Part shown: positions 1-8,208 of the stretch, piece after piece | Position numbering within the stretch: the first letter of the stretch is position 1 | How the letters are laid out: each line of letters starts with the position of its first letter | Position numbers and translations under genes: made by a program | Origin: Halopseudomonas maritima | GTDB lineage: Bacteria; Pseudomonadota; Gammaproteobacteria; Pseudomonadales; Pseudomonadaceae | Length of the DNA stretch: 64,000 bases | Assembly: GCF_021545785.1 (NCBI RefSeq) | Contig: NZ_CP079801.1 | Span: 124,001-188,000, forward strand | Reading direction: 5' to 3' | The notes under the pieces: generated by a model | Database searches by the model: none | The model's input: only the letters and a program-made list of their open reading frames with translations | What the model was told of the DNA's origin: nothing

Positions 1-450
1 GAGCCGTTTGAAGGCGCCAATATCGAAGCCGCCGCGCTGGAGTTCACTGGTATCAAGCTCGATCACCCCCTGCGTCAGGCGGTGACCGAAGAGCACGCGC
101 TTGGCGAGATCTTCAAGCAGATCCGCAAGGCCATCAAATCGGCCGGCTGCAAACGCGCCGTGCTGGTTGGCCACAACGCGTTTTTCGATCTGGGGTTTCT
201 CAACGCTGCGGTCGCCCGTACCGACCTCAAGCGCAACCCCTTCCACCCCTTCTCCTGCTTTGATACCGCCACACTTGGCGGCCTGGCCTACGGCCAGACC
301 GTACTGGCCAAGGCCTGCAGTGCGGCGGGCATCGACTTTGATGGTCGCGAAGCCCACTCCGCGCGCTACGACACGGAGAAAACCGCCGACCTGTTTTGCA
401 CCATCGTCAACCGCTGGCGTGAAATGGGCGGCTGGCCCCCGGTCGAATAA
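1..450 (+). CDS. rnt: Ribonuclease T, 3' portion
   Basis: RNase T is a DEDDh-family 3'-5' exoribonuclease that trims the 3' CCA end of tRNA and matures other stable RNAs. The frame is open from the first base, so the start and the first Exo motif lie outside the window; 149 residues remain of a family that is usually about 210-220. The segment VGHNAFFDLGFLNAA matches the ExoII region with its Asp, and HSARYDTEKTADLF matches ExoIII with the catalytic His and Asp. The end is intact with a TAA stop. Identification is firm because both motifs and the flanking residues are family-typical. Confidence 0.93.
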   Translation, partial: EPFEGANIEAAALEFTGIKLDHPLRQAVTEEHALGEIFKQIRKAIKSAGCKRAVLVGHNAFFDLGFLNAAVARTDLKRNPFHPFSCFDTATLGGLAYGQTVLAKACSAAGIDFDGREAHSARYDTEKTADLFCTIVNRWREMGGWPPVE

Positions 451-698
451 CGGCCGGCAGCCCAGTGTCGTCCTGCTTGCCCAGGTGCGGCACTGGGGTT
501 AAGGTCGCAATGAAAGTGAAATCATCCACTACACTGAATCGGTAATCCTGTTCGGCTCTGCAGCAGGACAGGAACGCTCTGTTCACACGCGCTGATCAGT
601 TCCCGTCCCACTCGGGGCTTGGCGGAATTTATCTGCCTGTAGCGTGGTCTACGGCCAGAGGCCGGACCATTGATAATCAGAAAAAGGAGTCATTTCAC

Positions 699-1667
699 AT
701 GCGCAAATCCCTTGCCCTGCTGTTCTCAGCCACCATCGGATACGCTTCCCTGGGCGCCACGCCTGTTGCCGCCGAAACCTTCGTGACCATCGGTACCGGT
801 GGCCAGACTGGCGTTTACTACGTTGTCGGTCAGTCGGTGTGCCGACTGCTCAACCGCAACAGCGCGGACCACGGTATTCGCTGCAACGCGCCGTCCAGCG
901 GCGGCTCGGTGGCCAACGTCAACGCGATTCGCGGCGGCGAGATGAACATGGGTGTGGTGCAGTCCGACATTCAGTACAAGGCCTACGAAGGTATCCAGAG
1001 CTTTGAAGCCGATGGCGCCTACAGTGACATGCGCGCGCTCTTCGCCCTGCACGGTGAACCGCTGACCGTGGTCGCCCGCAAGGATGCCGGCATCGCCGGT
1101 GTCGCAGACCTGAAAGGCAAGCGCGTGAACATCGGCAACCCGGGCTCCGGTCAGCGCGACACCATGGATGTGGTCATGGGCGCCCTGGGCTGGACCGTGG
1201 ATGACCTGGCCCTGGCCTCCGAGCTGGGCGCCGCCGAGCAGGCAGCGGCTCTGGGCGACAACAACATTGACGCCATGGTCTATGTGGTCGGCCACCCGAA
1301 CGGTTCGATCCAGGAAGCCACCACCACGGTCGACGCCAATCTGGTATCGGTATCGGGCCCGGAAATCGATCAACTGATCAGCGAGCGCCCCTACTACGCC
1401 AAGGCCATTATCCCCGGCGGCCTGTACCGCGGTAACGACAACGACACCGAAACCTTCGGCGTGCGCGCCACCCTGGTTGCCTCGACCGCCACCGACGAAG
1501 AAACCGTGTACCAGACCGTGAAGGCGGTGTTCGAGAACTTCGACCGCTTCAAGCGCCTGCACCCGGCCTTCGCCACCCTCAAGGAAGAGGAAATGATCAA
1601 GGAAGGTCTGTCCGCTCCGCTGCATGACGGCGCCATCCGCTACTACAAGGAACGCGGCTGGATGTAA
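699..1667 (+). CDS. TAXI-family TRAP transporter solute-binding protein
   Basis: Periplasmic substrate-binding subunit of a tripartite ATP-independent (TRAP) transporter of the TAXI type, which delivers small organic anions or amino acids to the membrane permease. The 322-residue protein starts with a Sec signal peptide (MRKSLALLFSATIGYASLGA, likely cut after PVAA near residue 25). It then has the family start FVTIGTGGQTGVYY and the central VNIGNPGSGQRDT segment. An AAAAAGGAGT ribosome site lies about 8 bases before the ATG. A strong terminator follows the stop, so the protein can be made in excess over the permease encoded downstream. The substrate cannot be read from sequence. Confidence 0.93.
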   Translation: MRKSLALLFSATIGYASLGATPVAAETFVTIGTGGQTGVYYVVGQSVCRLLNRNSADHGIRCNAPSSGGSVANVNAIRGGEMNMGVVQSDIQYKAYEGIQSFEADGAYSDMRALFALHGEPLTVVARKDAGIAGVADLKGKRVNIGNPGSGQRDTMDVVMGALGWTVDDLALASELGAAEQAAALGDNNIDAMVYVVGHPNGSIQEATTTVDANLVSVSGPEIDQLISERPYYAKAIIPGGLYRGNDNDTETFGVRATLVASTATDEETVYQTVKAVFENFDRFKRLHPAFATLKEEEMIKEGLSAPLHDGAIRYYKERGWM

Positions 1668-1671
1668 CGCC

Positions 1672-1704
1672 AAAAAGGGGCCGTCCACTGGACGGCCCCT
1701 TTTG
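1672..1704 (+). terminator. Intrinsic terminator after the TAXI binding protein
   Basis: A 10-bp perfect stem, GGGGCCGTCC with GGACGGCCCC, closes a 3-base loop. It is flanked by an A-run before and TTTTGTTT after. It lies 5 bases past the stop of the binding protein and before the permease, which suggests partial termination to set the ratio of the two subunits. Confidence 0.9.
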
Positions 1705-1823
1705 TTTATGCGCCTGAACATCCCATTGCTCTGCAGTGTGGCTCCACAAGAGCCGCCTGCCCCGGCCGTTCTATCAGAGCCGCCTCAGGATAAAACACCA
1801 ATAAACAGGAGAAGCGCGCAGCC

Positions 1824-4415
1824 ATGAGCCAGACAAGCGACGCCAATGATCTGAATACCGAGCTTGAAGACCTCGTCGCCTCCAGCGACACCGGAGCCCG
1901 CAAGCCAAGCGGAGCCGCACGCAAGCTGCTGCTAAGTGTTGCTGCAGCCTGGTCCGTATTCCAGCTATGGATCGCCTCGCCCTTGCCTTTCATACTGGGT
2001 TTCGGGGTGTTTAACAGTACAGAGTCTCGCTCGATCCATCTGGCATTCGCCGTGTTTCTGGGCTTTATGGCCTACCCCGCTTTCAAGCGGTCACCGCGCG
2101 AGTACATCCCCGTCATTGACTGGGTTTTGGCGCTCGTGGCCGCGTTTTGCGCCGCGTATCTCTATATTTTCTATACCGACTTGGCCGCACGGCCGGGCCG
2201 TCCGATCACGCAGGATGTGATCGTTGCCGTTATCGGCCTGGTGCTCCTGCTGGAGGCAACTCGCCGCGCCCTTGGGCCACCGCTGATGATCGTGGCCCTG
2301 GTGTTTATTGTGTATTCCATGGCCGGCCCCTGGATGCCGGGCATTCTTGCGCACCGTGGCGTCAGCCTCGAAGCGCTGATCAACCACCAGTGGCTGACCA
2401 CCCAGGGTGTATTTGGTATCGCCCTGGGCGTATCCACCAGTTTTGTATTCCTGTTCGTGTTGTTCGGCTCGCTGCTCGACAAGGCCGGTGCCGGCAACTA
2501 TTTCATCAAGGTCGCCTTTTCGCTGTTGGGCCACTATCGCGGCGGCCCGGCAAAGGCCGCCGTGGTCGCCTCCGGCATGACCGGGCTAATCTCCGGGTCG
2601 TCCATCGCCAACACCGTGACCACCGGCACTTTCACCATTCCGATGATGAAACGGGTCGGCTTTTCTGCCGAGAAGGCCGGCGCGGTCGAGGTTGCCTCCT
2701 CGGTCAACGGCCAGATCATGCCGCCAGTGATGGGCGCTGCCGCCTTTTTGATGGTTGAGTACGTTGGCATTTCCTACGTCGAGGTAATCAAACATGCCTT
2801 TTTGCCCGCGCTGATCTCCTATATCGCGCTGGTGTACATCGTGCACCTGGAGGCGGTGAAAGCCGGCATGCAGGGCCTGCAGAGCAGCAACCCGCCGCGC
2901 CCACTGCTACGCAAGGTGCTCGGCTTTATGACCGGGCTGATCCTGCTGATGGCGCTGTCCTTTGCGGTTTACTACGGCCTGGGCTGGCTCAAACCCCTGC
3001 TCGGCGACGCCGCCGGCTGGGTGATCGGCGCGGCGCTGGGCGCGGTCTATATTGGCCTGCTGAAAATCGGCTCTCGCTACCCCGAACTGGAAATGGATGA
3101 ACCCGATGCGCCGGTCGTCAGCCTGCCGCAGACCAGACCCACGGTGATGTCAGGCCTGCACTTTATTCTGCCGGTGATCGTGCTGATCTGGTGCCTGATG
3201 GTGGAGCGCCTGTCACCCGGCCTTTCTGCCTTCTGGGCCACGGTACTGATGATCGTCATTATCATTACCCAACGCCCGCTGATGGCGCTGTTTCGCGGCC
3301 AGGGTGAAACCGGCGCTGCGGTTGTTCAGGGGCTGGACGACCTCTGGCAGGGCCTGGTAGCCGGCGCACGCAACATGATCGGTATCGGCATTGCCACCGC
3401 GACCGCCGGCATCATCGTTGGCGCGGTTTCCCAGACCGGGGTGGGCCTGGTGCTGGCAGACCTGGTTGAAATCCTGTCAATGGGCAACCTGCTGCTGATG
3501 CTCGCGCTGACAGCGGTGCTCAGCCTGATTCTTGGGATGGGTCTGCCGACCACCGCCAACTACATCGTGGTATCAGCGTTGCTCGCGCCGGTGATCGTTA
3601 CCCTGGGCCAGCAGAGCGGCTTGCTGGTGCCGCTGATTGCGGTGCACCTGTTTGTGTTCTATTTCGGCATCATGGCGGATGTGACCCCGCCGGTCGGCCT
3701 TGCCTCCTTTGCCGCTGCGGCCGTATCAGGCGGCGACCCGATCCGCACCGGCTTTCAGGCCTTCTATTACAGCTTGCGCACCGCCGCGCTGCCCTTCCTC
3801 TTCATCTTCAATACCGACCTGCTGCTGATCGACGTGGACTTTATGCACGGCCTGCTGATCTTTGCGGTGGCCACCGTGGCCATGCTGATCTTCGCAGCGG
3901 CCACGCAGGGCTGGCTTGTCGTAAAAAGCCGCTGGTACGAGAGTCTGCTGCTGTTGCTGGTCGCCTTTACCCTGTTTCGCCCCGGCTTCTGGATGGACAT
4001 GCTGCACGACCCCTACCGCAGCGTGCCGCCGGCCCAGCTGGAGCAAGCACTGGGGCGTGTTGATGAAGGCAGCAATTTGCGCATTCAGGTCAATGGCGAG
4101 GACGACATCGGCCAGCCACGTACATTTTTTGTGCTGGTGCCGGTGCCCGATGGAGAAACCGGCAGCGAACGCCTGGACAAGCTTGGCCTGCTGCTGATGC
4201 AGGACGGCGAGCGCACACTGGTGGATATGGTGACCTACGGCAGCCCGGCGGCGGATATGGGTTTCGACTTCGATCAGGAAATTGTTGAAATCCTGGCCCC
4301 GGTAGATCGCTGGGCCAAGGAGTGGATGTGGATTCCCGGCATCGCCGTATTTCTGCTGGTGATTGGACTGCAATGGCGCCGGCGCCCCGCCGCCGCCTCA
4401 AGCGCGAGGGCCTGA
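1824..4415 (+). CDS. TRAP transporter fused permease (DctQ-DctM type, TAXI family) with C-terminal extension
   Basis: Inner-membrane permease of the TRAP system, with the small (DctQ-like) and large (DctM-like) membrane parts fused in one chain of 863 residues. The N-terminal 50 residues are soluble. Many hydrophobic helices follow. The segments SGSSIANTVTTGTFTIPMMK and LGMGLPTTANYIVVSALLAP are typical of the large subunit. After the last transport helices, residues of roughly 720-830 form a soluble, probably periplasmic stretch (GSPAADMGFDFDQEIVEI looks like the second half of a PDZ fold; DUF3394-like). A final helix follows and the chain ends in RRRPAAASSARA. AGGAG lies 13 bases before the ATG. 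The operon is with the binding protein and the universal stress protein. Confidence 0.93.
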   Translation: MSQTSDANDLNTELEDLVASSDTGARKPSGAARKLLLSVAAAWSVFQLWIASPLPFILGFGVFNSTESRSIHLAFAVFLGFMAYPAFKRSPREYIPVIDWVLALVAAFCAAYLYIFYTDLAARPGRPITQDVIVAVIGLVLLLEATRRALGPPLMIVALVFIVYSMAGPWMPGILAHRGVSLEALINHQWLTTQGVFGIALGVSTSFVFLFVLFGSLLDKAGAGNYFIKVAFSLLGHYRGGPAKAAVVASGMTGLISGSSIANTVTTGTFTIPMMKRVGFSAEKAGAVEVASSVNGQIMPPVMGAAAFLMVEYVGISYVEVIKHAFLPALISYIALVYIVHLEAVKAGMQGLQSSNPPRPLLRKVLGFMTGLILLMALSFAVYYGLGWLKPLLGDAAGWVIGAALGAVYIGLLKIGSRYPELEMDEPDAPVVSLPQTRPTVMSGLHFILPVIVLIWCLMVERLSPGLSAFWATVLMIVIIITQRPLMALFRGQGETGAAVVQGLDDLWQGLVAGARNMIGIGIATATAGIIVGAVSQTGVGLVLADLVEILSMGNLLLMLALTAVLSLILGMGLPTTANYIVVSALLAPVIVTLGQQSGLLVPLIAVHLFVFYFGIMADVTPPVGLASFAAAAVSGGDPIRTGFQAFYYSLRTAALPFLFIFNTDLLLIDVDFMHGLLIFAVATVAMLIFAAATQGWLVVKSRWYESLLLLLVAFTLFRPGFWMDMLHDPYRSVPPAQLEQALGRVDEGSNLRIQVNGEDDIGQPRTFFVLVPVPDGETGSERLDKLGLLLMQDGERTLVDMVTYGSPAADMGFDFDQEIVEILAPVDRWAKEWMWIPGIAVFLLVIGLQWRRRPAAASSARA

Positions 4416-4417
4416 GC

Positions 4418-4846
4418 ATGTACAACAAGATTCTGCTGCCGATCGACCTGAATCACAAACAGTCCTGGGACAAGGCGCTGCCCACGGCGCTCAGCTTCTG
4501 CCAGACCTACAACGCCTCACTGCATATTGTCACGGTACTGCCTGACTTCGGTCTGCCACTGGTGGGCGGCTTCTTTCCGCGCGAATACGCGGACAAGGCC
4601 AAGAAAACCATCAGCGCCAACCTCAAAGCCTTTGTTGCCGAGCACGTGCCCAAGGGCGTCAAGGTCCAGCGCATCGTCGCCGACGGCAAGGCCTACGAGG
4701 CCATCCTGCGCGTAGCCAAGAAGGTGGATGTAGACCTGATCGTCATGGCGTCGCACAAACGCAAACGGTTGGAGGATTACCTGCTGGGAACCAACGCGCT
4801 GCGTGTCGTGCAGCAGTCGCGCCGATCGGTCATGATTGTGCGCTGA
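4418..4846 (+). CDS. Universal stress protein (UspA family), TRAP-associated
   Basis: Small cytoplasmic nucleotide-binding protein of 142 residues. The start ATG lies 2 bases after the permease stop (TGAGCATG), so translation is coupled. MYNKILLPIDL is the typical first beta strand. LIVMASHKRKRLEDYLLGTN resembles the ATP-binding G-2x-G-9x-G(S/T) region of UspA proteins, although the first glycine is replaced (SHKRK), so nucleotide binding is uncertain. A Usp domain protein next to a TRAP transporter recalls TeaD in the ectoine transporter TeaABC of Halomonas, where it modulates uptake. That role here is inference. An upstream in-frame ATG inside the permease gene was rejected, because the family begins at MYNKI. 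Confidence 0.9.
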   Translation: MYNKILLPIDLNHKQSWDKALPTALSFCQTYNASLHIVTVLPDFGLPLVGGFFPREYADKAKKTISANLKAFVAEHVPKGVKVQRIVADGKAYEAILRVAKKVDVDLIVMASHKRKRLEDYLLGTNALRVVQQSRRSVMIVR

Positions 4847-4879
4847 CCTACGCCGCTTTAATCAACCAGCCCAAACCGC

Positions 4880-4895
4880 TGGCACAATATCTGCT
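4880..4895 (+). promoter_or_regulatory. Sigma-54 promoter for nasA
   Basis: TGGCAC-AATAT-CTGCT fits the -24/-12 consensus TGGCAC-N5-TTGCW, with GG and GC exactly 10 bases apart (GG 4881-4882, GC 4893-4894). The predicted transcript start is near 4906, at the foot of the first leader hairpin. Sigma-54 control agrees with NtrC-dependent nitrogen regulation of nitrate assimilation. Confidence 0.85.
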
Positions 4896-4905
4896 TGCTT
4901 TCAGG

Positions 4906-4992
4906 TAGGCGGCCTCATCGAAAGGCCGCCACATGGACAACGGCGTCTCCTCCAGCCCGACTCAGGTCGACCGCTGGCGGCGGCGTTTTTTT
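4906..4992 (+). promoter_or_regulatory. NasT/ANTAR-type antitermination leader 1
   Basis: The expected transcript begins with hairpin P1 (GGCGGCCT 4908-4915 with AGGCCGCC 4923-4930; loop bases ATCGAA have A at 1 and G at 4, with one extra C). Next comes P2, where GGAC 4935-4938 pairs with GTCT 4945-4948 around the hexaloop AACGGC (A at 1, G at 4; the outer pair is G.U). A terminator follows: arms 4943-4956 and 4973-4986 pair with two mismatches and run into seven T's (4986-4992). P2 and the terminator share bases 4943-4948, so only one can form. ANTAR proteins such as NasT are known to bind paired hexaloop hairpins and block the terminator. No nasST genes are in the window. Confidence 0.72.
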
Positions 4993-5054
4993 ATGCCTGA
5001 ATTGGAGCCACGGCACGCCAGACGGCCGCTCCAGGGTTCTCAGAGGAATACCGC

Positions 5055-6266
5055 ATGCACACCAGCTTCTGGAAAGCCGGCCACACGCCGACCCTGTTTT
5101 CAGCTTTTTTGTACTTCGACCTGAGCTTTATGGTCTGGTATCTGCTTGGCCCTCTCGCGGTGCAGATTGCCACCGATCTGGAATTGAGCGCACAGCAACG
5201 GGGCATCATGGTCGCCACCCCTATCCTCGCCGGCGCTCTGCTGCGCCTGGTACTAGGCTTTATGGCCGACCGGCTGTCGCCCAAAACCGCAGGCATCATT
5301 GGCCAGGTAGTAGTGATCATTACACTGCTGCTGGCCTGGCAACTGGGCATCAGCAGTTATGAGCACACGCTGCTGCTGGGCCTTGGCCTGGGCTTTGCCG
5401 GCGCCTCGTTCGCCGTGGCGCTGCCGCTGGCCTCGCAATGGTACCCGCCCGAGCATCAGGGCAAGGCCATGGGCATCGCCGGCGCCGGCAACTCGGGCAC
5501 CGTCATGGCTGCGGTCTTCGCGCCGGGCCTCGCACACCTGTTCGGCTGGCAGAACGTGTTTGGCCTGGCCTTGATTCCGCTCGGCATCGCGCTGATCGTT
5601 TTTATGCTGCTGGCCCGCAACGCCCCCAGTCGCTCGGCACCCAAGGCACTGGCAGACTATGCCCGCGCGCTGCGTGACGTCGACAGCTGGTGGTTCATGT
5701 TCTTTTACAGCGTCACCTTTGGCGGCTTTATCGGCCTGGCCAGCGCCCTGCCCGGCTATTTCAGCGACCAGTACGGCCTCAACCCGGTGACTGCGGGTTA
5801 CTACACCGCCGCCTGCGTGATGGCCGGCAGCCTGATGCGCCCACTCGGCGGCGCGCTGGCTGACCGTATCGGTGGTATCCGCGCGCTGCTGTACATGTAT
5901 GGCATTGCCGCGGTATGTATTGTCATTGTCGGCTTTAACTTGCCCAGTTCCTGGGCTGCACTCGCCTTCTTTGTAGCCGCCATGCTTGGCTTGGGCACGG
6001 GCAATGGCGCGGTGTTTCAACTGGTTCCGCAGCGCTTTTTCCGCGAGATTGGTGTGATGACCGGGCTCATCGGCATGGCCGGCGGCGTGGGTGGCTTTAT
6101 CCTGGCGGCGGGCCTGGGCGCCATCAAGCAGCATTCTGGCGACTATCAACTCGGCCTCTGGCTGTTTGCCTCACTCGGCCTGCTTGCATGGTTTGGTCTG
6201 TACAACGTCAAACGCCGCTGGCGCACCACCTGGGGCGCGTCCAGCATGACCGCAGCGCGGGTCTGA
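5055..6266 (+). CDS. nasA: Nitrate/nitrite transporter (NNP family, MFS)
   Basis: Inner-membrane nitrate importer of 403 residues, the major facilitator subfamily NNP. Both nitrate signature regions are visible: GFAGASFAVALPLASQWYPP with GIAGAGNSGTVMAA in the first half, and GTGNGAVFQLVPQRF with GLIGMAGGVGGF in the second. About twelve hydrophobic helices are present. GAGGAAT precedes the ATG by 6 bases. The gene is first in a unit read from a sigma-54 promoter and through an attenuator leader. Only 4 bases separate it from the phosphatase/kinase gene, so they are co-transcribed. Confidence 0.94.
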   Translation: MHTSFWKAGHTPTLFSAFLYFDLSFMVWYLLGPLAVQIATDLELSAQQRGIMVATPILAGALLRLVLGFMADRLSPKTAGIIGQVVVIITLLLAWQLGISSYEHTLLLGLGLGFAGASFAVALPLASQWYPPEHQGKAMGIAGAGNSGTVMAAVFAPGLAHLFGWQNVFGLALIPLGIALIVFMLLARNAPSRSAPKALADYARALRDVDSWWFMFFYSVTFGGFIGLASALPGYFSDQYGLNPVTAGYYTAACVMAGSLMRPLGGALADRIGGIRALLYMYGIAAVCIVIVGFNLPSSWAALAFFVAAMLGLGTGNGAVFQLVPQRFFREIGVMTGLIGMAGGVGGFILAAGLGAIKQHSGDYQLGLWLFASLGLLAWFGLYNVKRRWRTTWGASSMTAARV

Positions 6267-6270
6267 CAAT

Positions 6271-7938
6271 ATGACGCTGCAACTTAGCATCTGCGAGGCG
6301 AGCGACAAGGGCCCACGACAGGAGAATCAGGACGCCCTGCGCGTGGTCACCCCAGTGCCCCAGCTGGCCACCAGCAAGGGCCACCTGCTCGCCGTTGCCG
6401 ACGGCGTCACCCAGTGTGCCGACGGTGCCCTGGCGGCTCAGACGACGGTACAGGCGTTGGCCCTGGACTACTACTCCACGCCGGAAACCTGGGCCATTGC
6501 GCAGGCACTGGACAAGCTGCTGACCGCACACAACCGCTGGCTTCGTGCCAACGGCGGCGGGCAACCCTTGCTGACCACACTGACCGCCCTGATCCTGCGC
6601 GGACGCCGTTACTGTCTGGCGCACGTAGGTGATTGTCGCGCCTATCTTCTGCGCGAAGGCAAATTGCGGCAGCTGACCAGCGAGCACGTGTGGGAGCACC
6701 CGGGTATGGATCATGTGCTCAAGCGCGCCATGGGCCTGGATGAGCACCTGCTGATGGACTACAGCGACGGTGCCCTGCACCTCGGAGACCAGTTCCTGAT
6801 TGTCAGTGATGGCGTTTGGGCCGCACTGACCGACGCCGACATTCAAGGTAGCTTGCAGCAGCACCCCTTCGAGCAGCAGTGTCAGCGGCTGCTCGAGCTG
6901 GCCTGGCAACGCGGCAGTCAGGACAATGCCAGCGCCCTCTTGGTACGGGTCGATGCCTTGCCCGACAGCACCTTGGGCGAGGCGCTGGCGCCACTTGATG
7001 AACGGGCCCTGCCGCCGCGCCTGCAGGCCGGACAAGCCTTTGAAGGCTGGGATGTCGTCAGTCTACGAGGCGAGTCTCGCCAATCGATGATCTACCGGGT
7101 GCGCGACCCGCTGCAGCAGACCTGGCTGCTAAAGACGCTACCCGCCGCCCTGCACGATGATGAGGCCGCCCGCCAGGCACTGGTGTTGGAAGAGTGGTTT
7201 CTGCAGCGGGTGGCCGGTGACTTCACCCCGGAACTGCACCCGCTGCCACAGCGCCGACACCTCTACTACGTCATGCGCGAACACCCGGGCCAGACCCTGG
7301 AGGCACGCAAGCGGCAGCACGGACTGATGAGCATTGCCGCCTGCAGAACGCTAGCGACCCAGCTCTTGCGCGCCGTGGGCAAGCTGCACCAGCGTAACCT
7401 GATCCATTGTGACATCAAGCCGGAAAACCTGCTGCTGGGCGATGACGAGCGCCTGCGCTTGCTGGACTTTGGGCTCTGCTACTGCCCCGGCTTGTCCGCT
7501 GGCGACCGCATCAGCGCGGCCGGCACGCCTAGCTACATGGCGCCAGAAACGCTTGCCGGTGCAACGCCAACCCCAGCGCAGGACATCTACGCCTGCGGCG
7601 TTACCCTCTATTATCTGCTGACCGGGCACTACCCCTACGGCGAAGTCGAAGCCTTCCAGCGCCCGCGCTTCACACAGCCTACACCAGCCAGCCGCTACCG
7701 CCCGGACATCCCACCCTGGCTGGACGATCTGTTATTGCGCGCCGTTGCCAGAGAGCCGGCCCAGCGCATTGAAACGGCGGAACAGTGGCTGTTGGAGATG
7801 GAGCAAGGCGAACAACGCCCGCTGCTAACCCGCAGCCAACCCCTGCTGGAGCGCAATCCGCTGGCATTCTGGCGTTGGCTGGCAGCCGCATCACTGACAG
7901 CCAATCTGGTACTGCTGGTGCAATGGCTAGCGCCCTGA
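6271..7938 (+). CDS. PP2C phosphatase - Ser/Thr kinase fusion
   Basis: A 555-residue two-domain regulatory protein. Residues 1-235 are PP2C-like, with PRQENQDAL, VADGVTQCADG, LAHVGDCRAYL, FLIVSDGV and SQDNASALL covering the metal-binding aspartates. Residues about 260-515 are a Hanks-type kinase, with WLLKTLP (likely the ATP lysine), HCDIKPENLLL (catalytic loop, Cys in place of the usual Arg, a non-RD kinase), LDFGLC, GTPSYMAPE and DIYACGVTLYYLL. A C-terminal helix near 532-553 should anchor it to the membrane. The same fusion lies beside nasA in other Pseudomonas. Its target is not known to me; the transporter or nitrogen regulation are possibilities. Confidence 0.92.
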   Translation: MTLQLSICEASDKGPRQENQDALRVVTPVPQLATSKGHLLAVADGVTQCADGALAAQTTVQALALDYYSTPETWAIAQALDKLLTAHNRWLRANGGGQPLLTTLTALILRGRRYCLAHVGDCRAYLLREGKLRQLTSEHVWEHPGMDHVLKRAMGLDEHLLMDYSDGALHLGDQFLIVSDGVWAALTDADIQGSLQQHPFEQQCQRLLELAWQRGSQDNASALLVRVDALPDSTLGEALAPLDERALPPRLQAGQAFEGWDVVSLRGESRQSMIYRVRDPLQQTWLLKTLPAALHDDEAARQALVLEEWFLQRVAGDFTPELHPLPQRRHLYYVMREHPGQTLEARKRQHGLMSIAACRTLATQLLRAVGKLHQRNLIHCDIKPENLLLGDDERLRLLDFGLCYCPGLSAGDRISAAGTPSYMAPETLAGATPTPAQDIYACGVTLYYLLTGHYPYGEVEAFQRPRFTQPTPASRYRPDIPPWLDDLLLRAVAREPAQRIETAEQWLLEMEQGEQRPLLTRSQPLLERNPLAFWRWLAAASLTANLVLLVQWLAP

Positions 7939-8058
7939 GTGTCGAGCCAACGGTGACTGCCCCACCGCAGTGCACCGCGCCACATGATTGGGCAAAAAGA
8001 CTTTAATTCTTTCTCATAAAGTGCACTTAAGCGCATGATTTAAATATAAAAACACTCT

Positions 8059-8075
8059 TGGCACGCCGCCTGCAT
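8059..8075 (+). promoter_or_regulatory. Sigma-54 promoter for the nitrate reductase operon
   Basis: TGGCAC-GCCGC-CTGCAT matches the sigma-54 consensus, with GG at 8060-8061 and GC at 8072-8073, 10 bases apart. The predicted start is near 8085. The AT-rich stretch just upstream (about 8000-8057) is suited to activator and IHF binding, but no specific NtrC site was assigned. Confidence 0.87.
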
Positions 8076-8084
8076 TAAACGAAA

Positions 8085-8185
8085 TAACAACAGGCGGCCG
8101 GCTTAACGATTAGCGCCGTCTCACATAGTTTTTCCGGACAAAGGCGTCCCTGCTGCTCTCGCGGCAGGGGCGCCTTTTCTGTTTT
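8085..8185 (+). promoter_or_regulatory. NasT/ANTAR-type antitermination leader 2
   Basis: P1: hexaloop AACGAT (8105-8110; A at 1, G at 4) above GCT/AGC, with a T-T mismatch at the loop base. P2: GGAC 8136-8139 pairs with GTCC 8146-8149 around hexaloop AAAGGC (8140-8145; A at 1, G at 4). Terminator: an 11-bp unbroken stem (8143-8153 with 8164-8174, one G-T pair) followed by TTTTCTGTTTT. P2 and the terminator share 8143-8149 and exclude each other. This is the layout known for NasT-regulated nitrate assimilation leaders: without the ANTAR protein the transcript ends; with it, P1/P2 hold and the reductase genes are read. Confidence 0.82.
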
Positions 8186-8208
8186 CCGCCCTTAGGGAGC
8201 GCCACACG

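Noticed and set aside
600..660. A possible sigma-54 site upstream of the TAXI gene
   Set aside because: TTGGCGG and CTGCC are present, but the GG to GC distance is 12, not 10.
726..1721. A 331-codon frame opposite the TAXI binding protein
   Set aside because: Antisense shadow that runs through the terminator of the real gene.
4895..5362. A plus-strand frame of 155 codons across the nas leader
   Set aside because: It overlaps the leader hairpins and the start of nasA in another frame and shows no family features.
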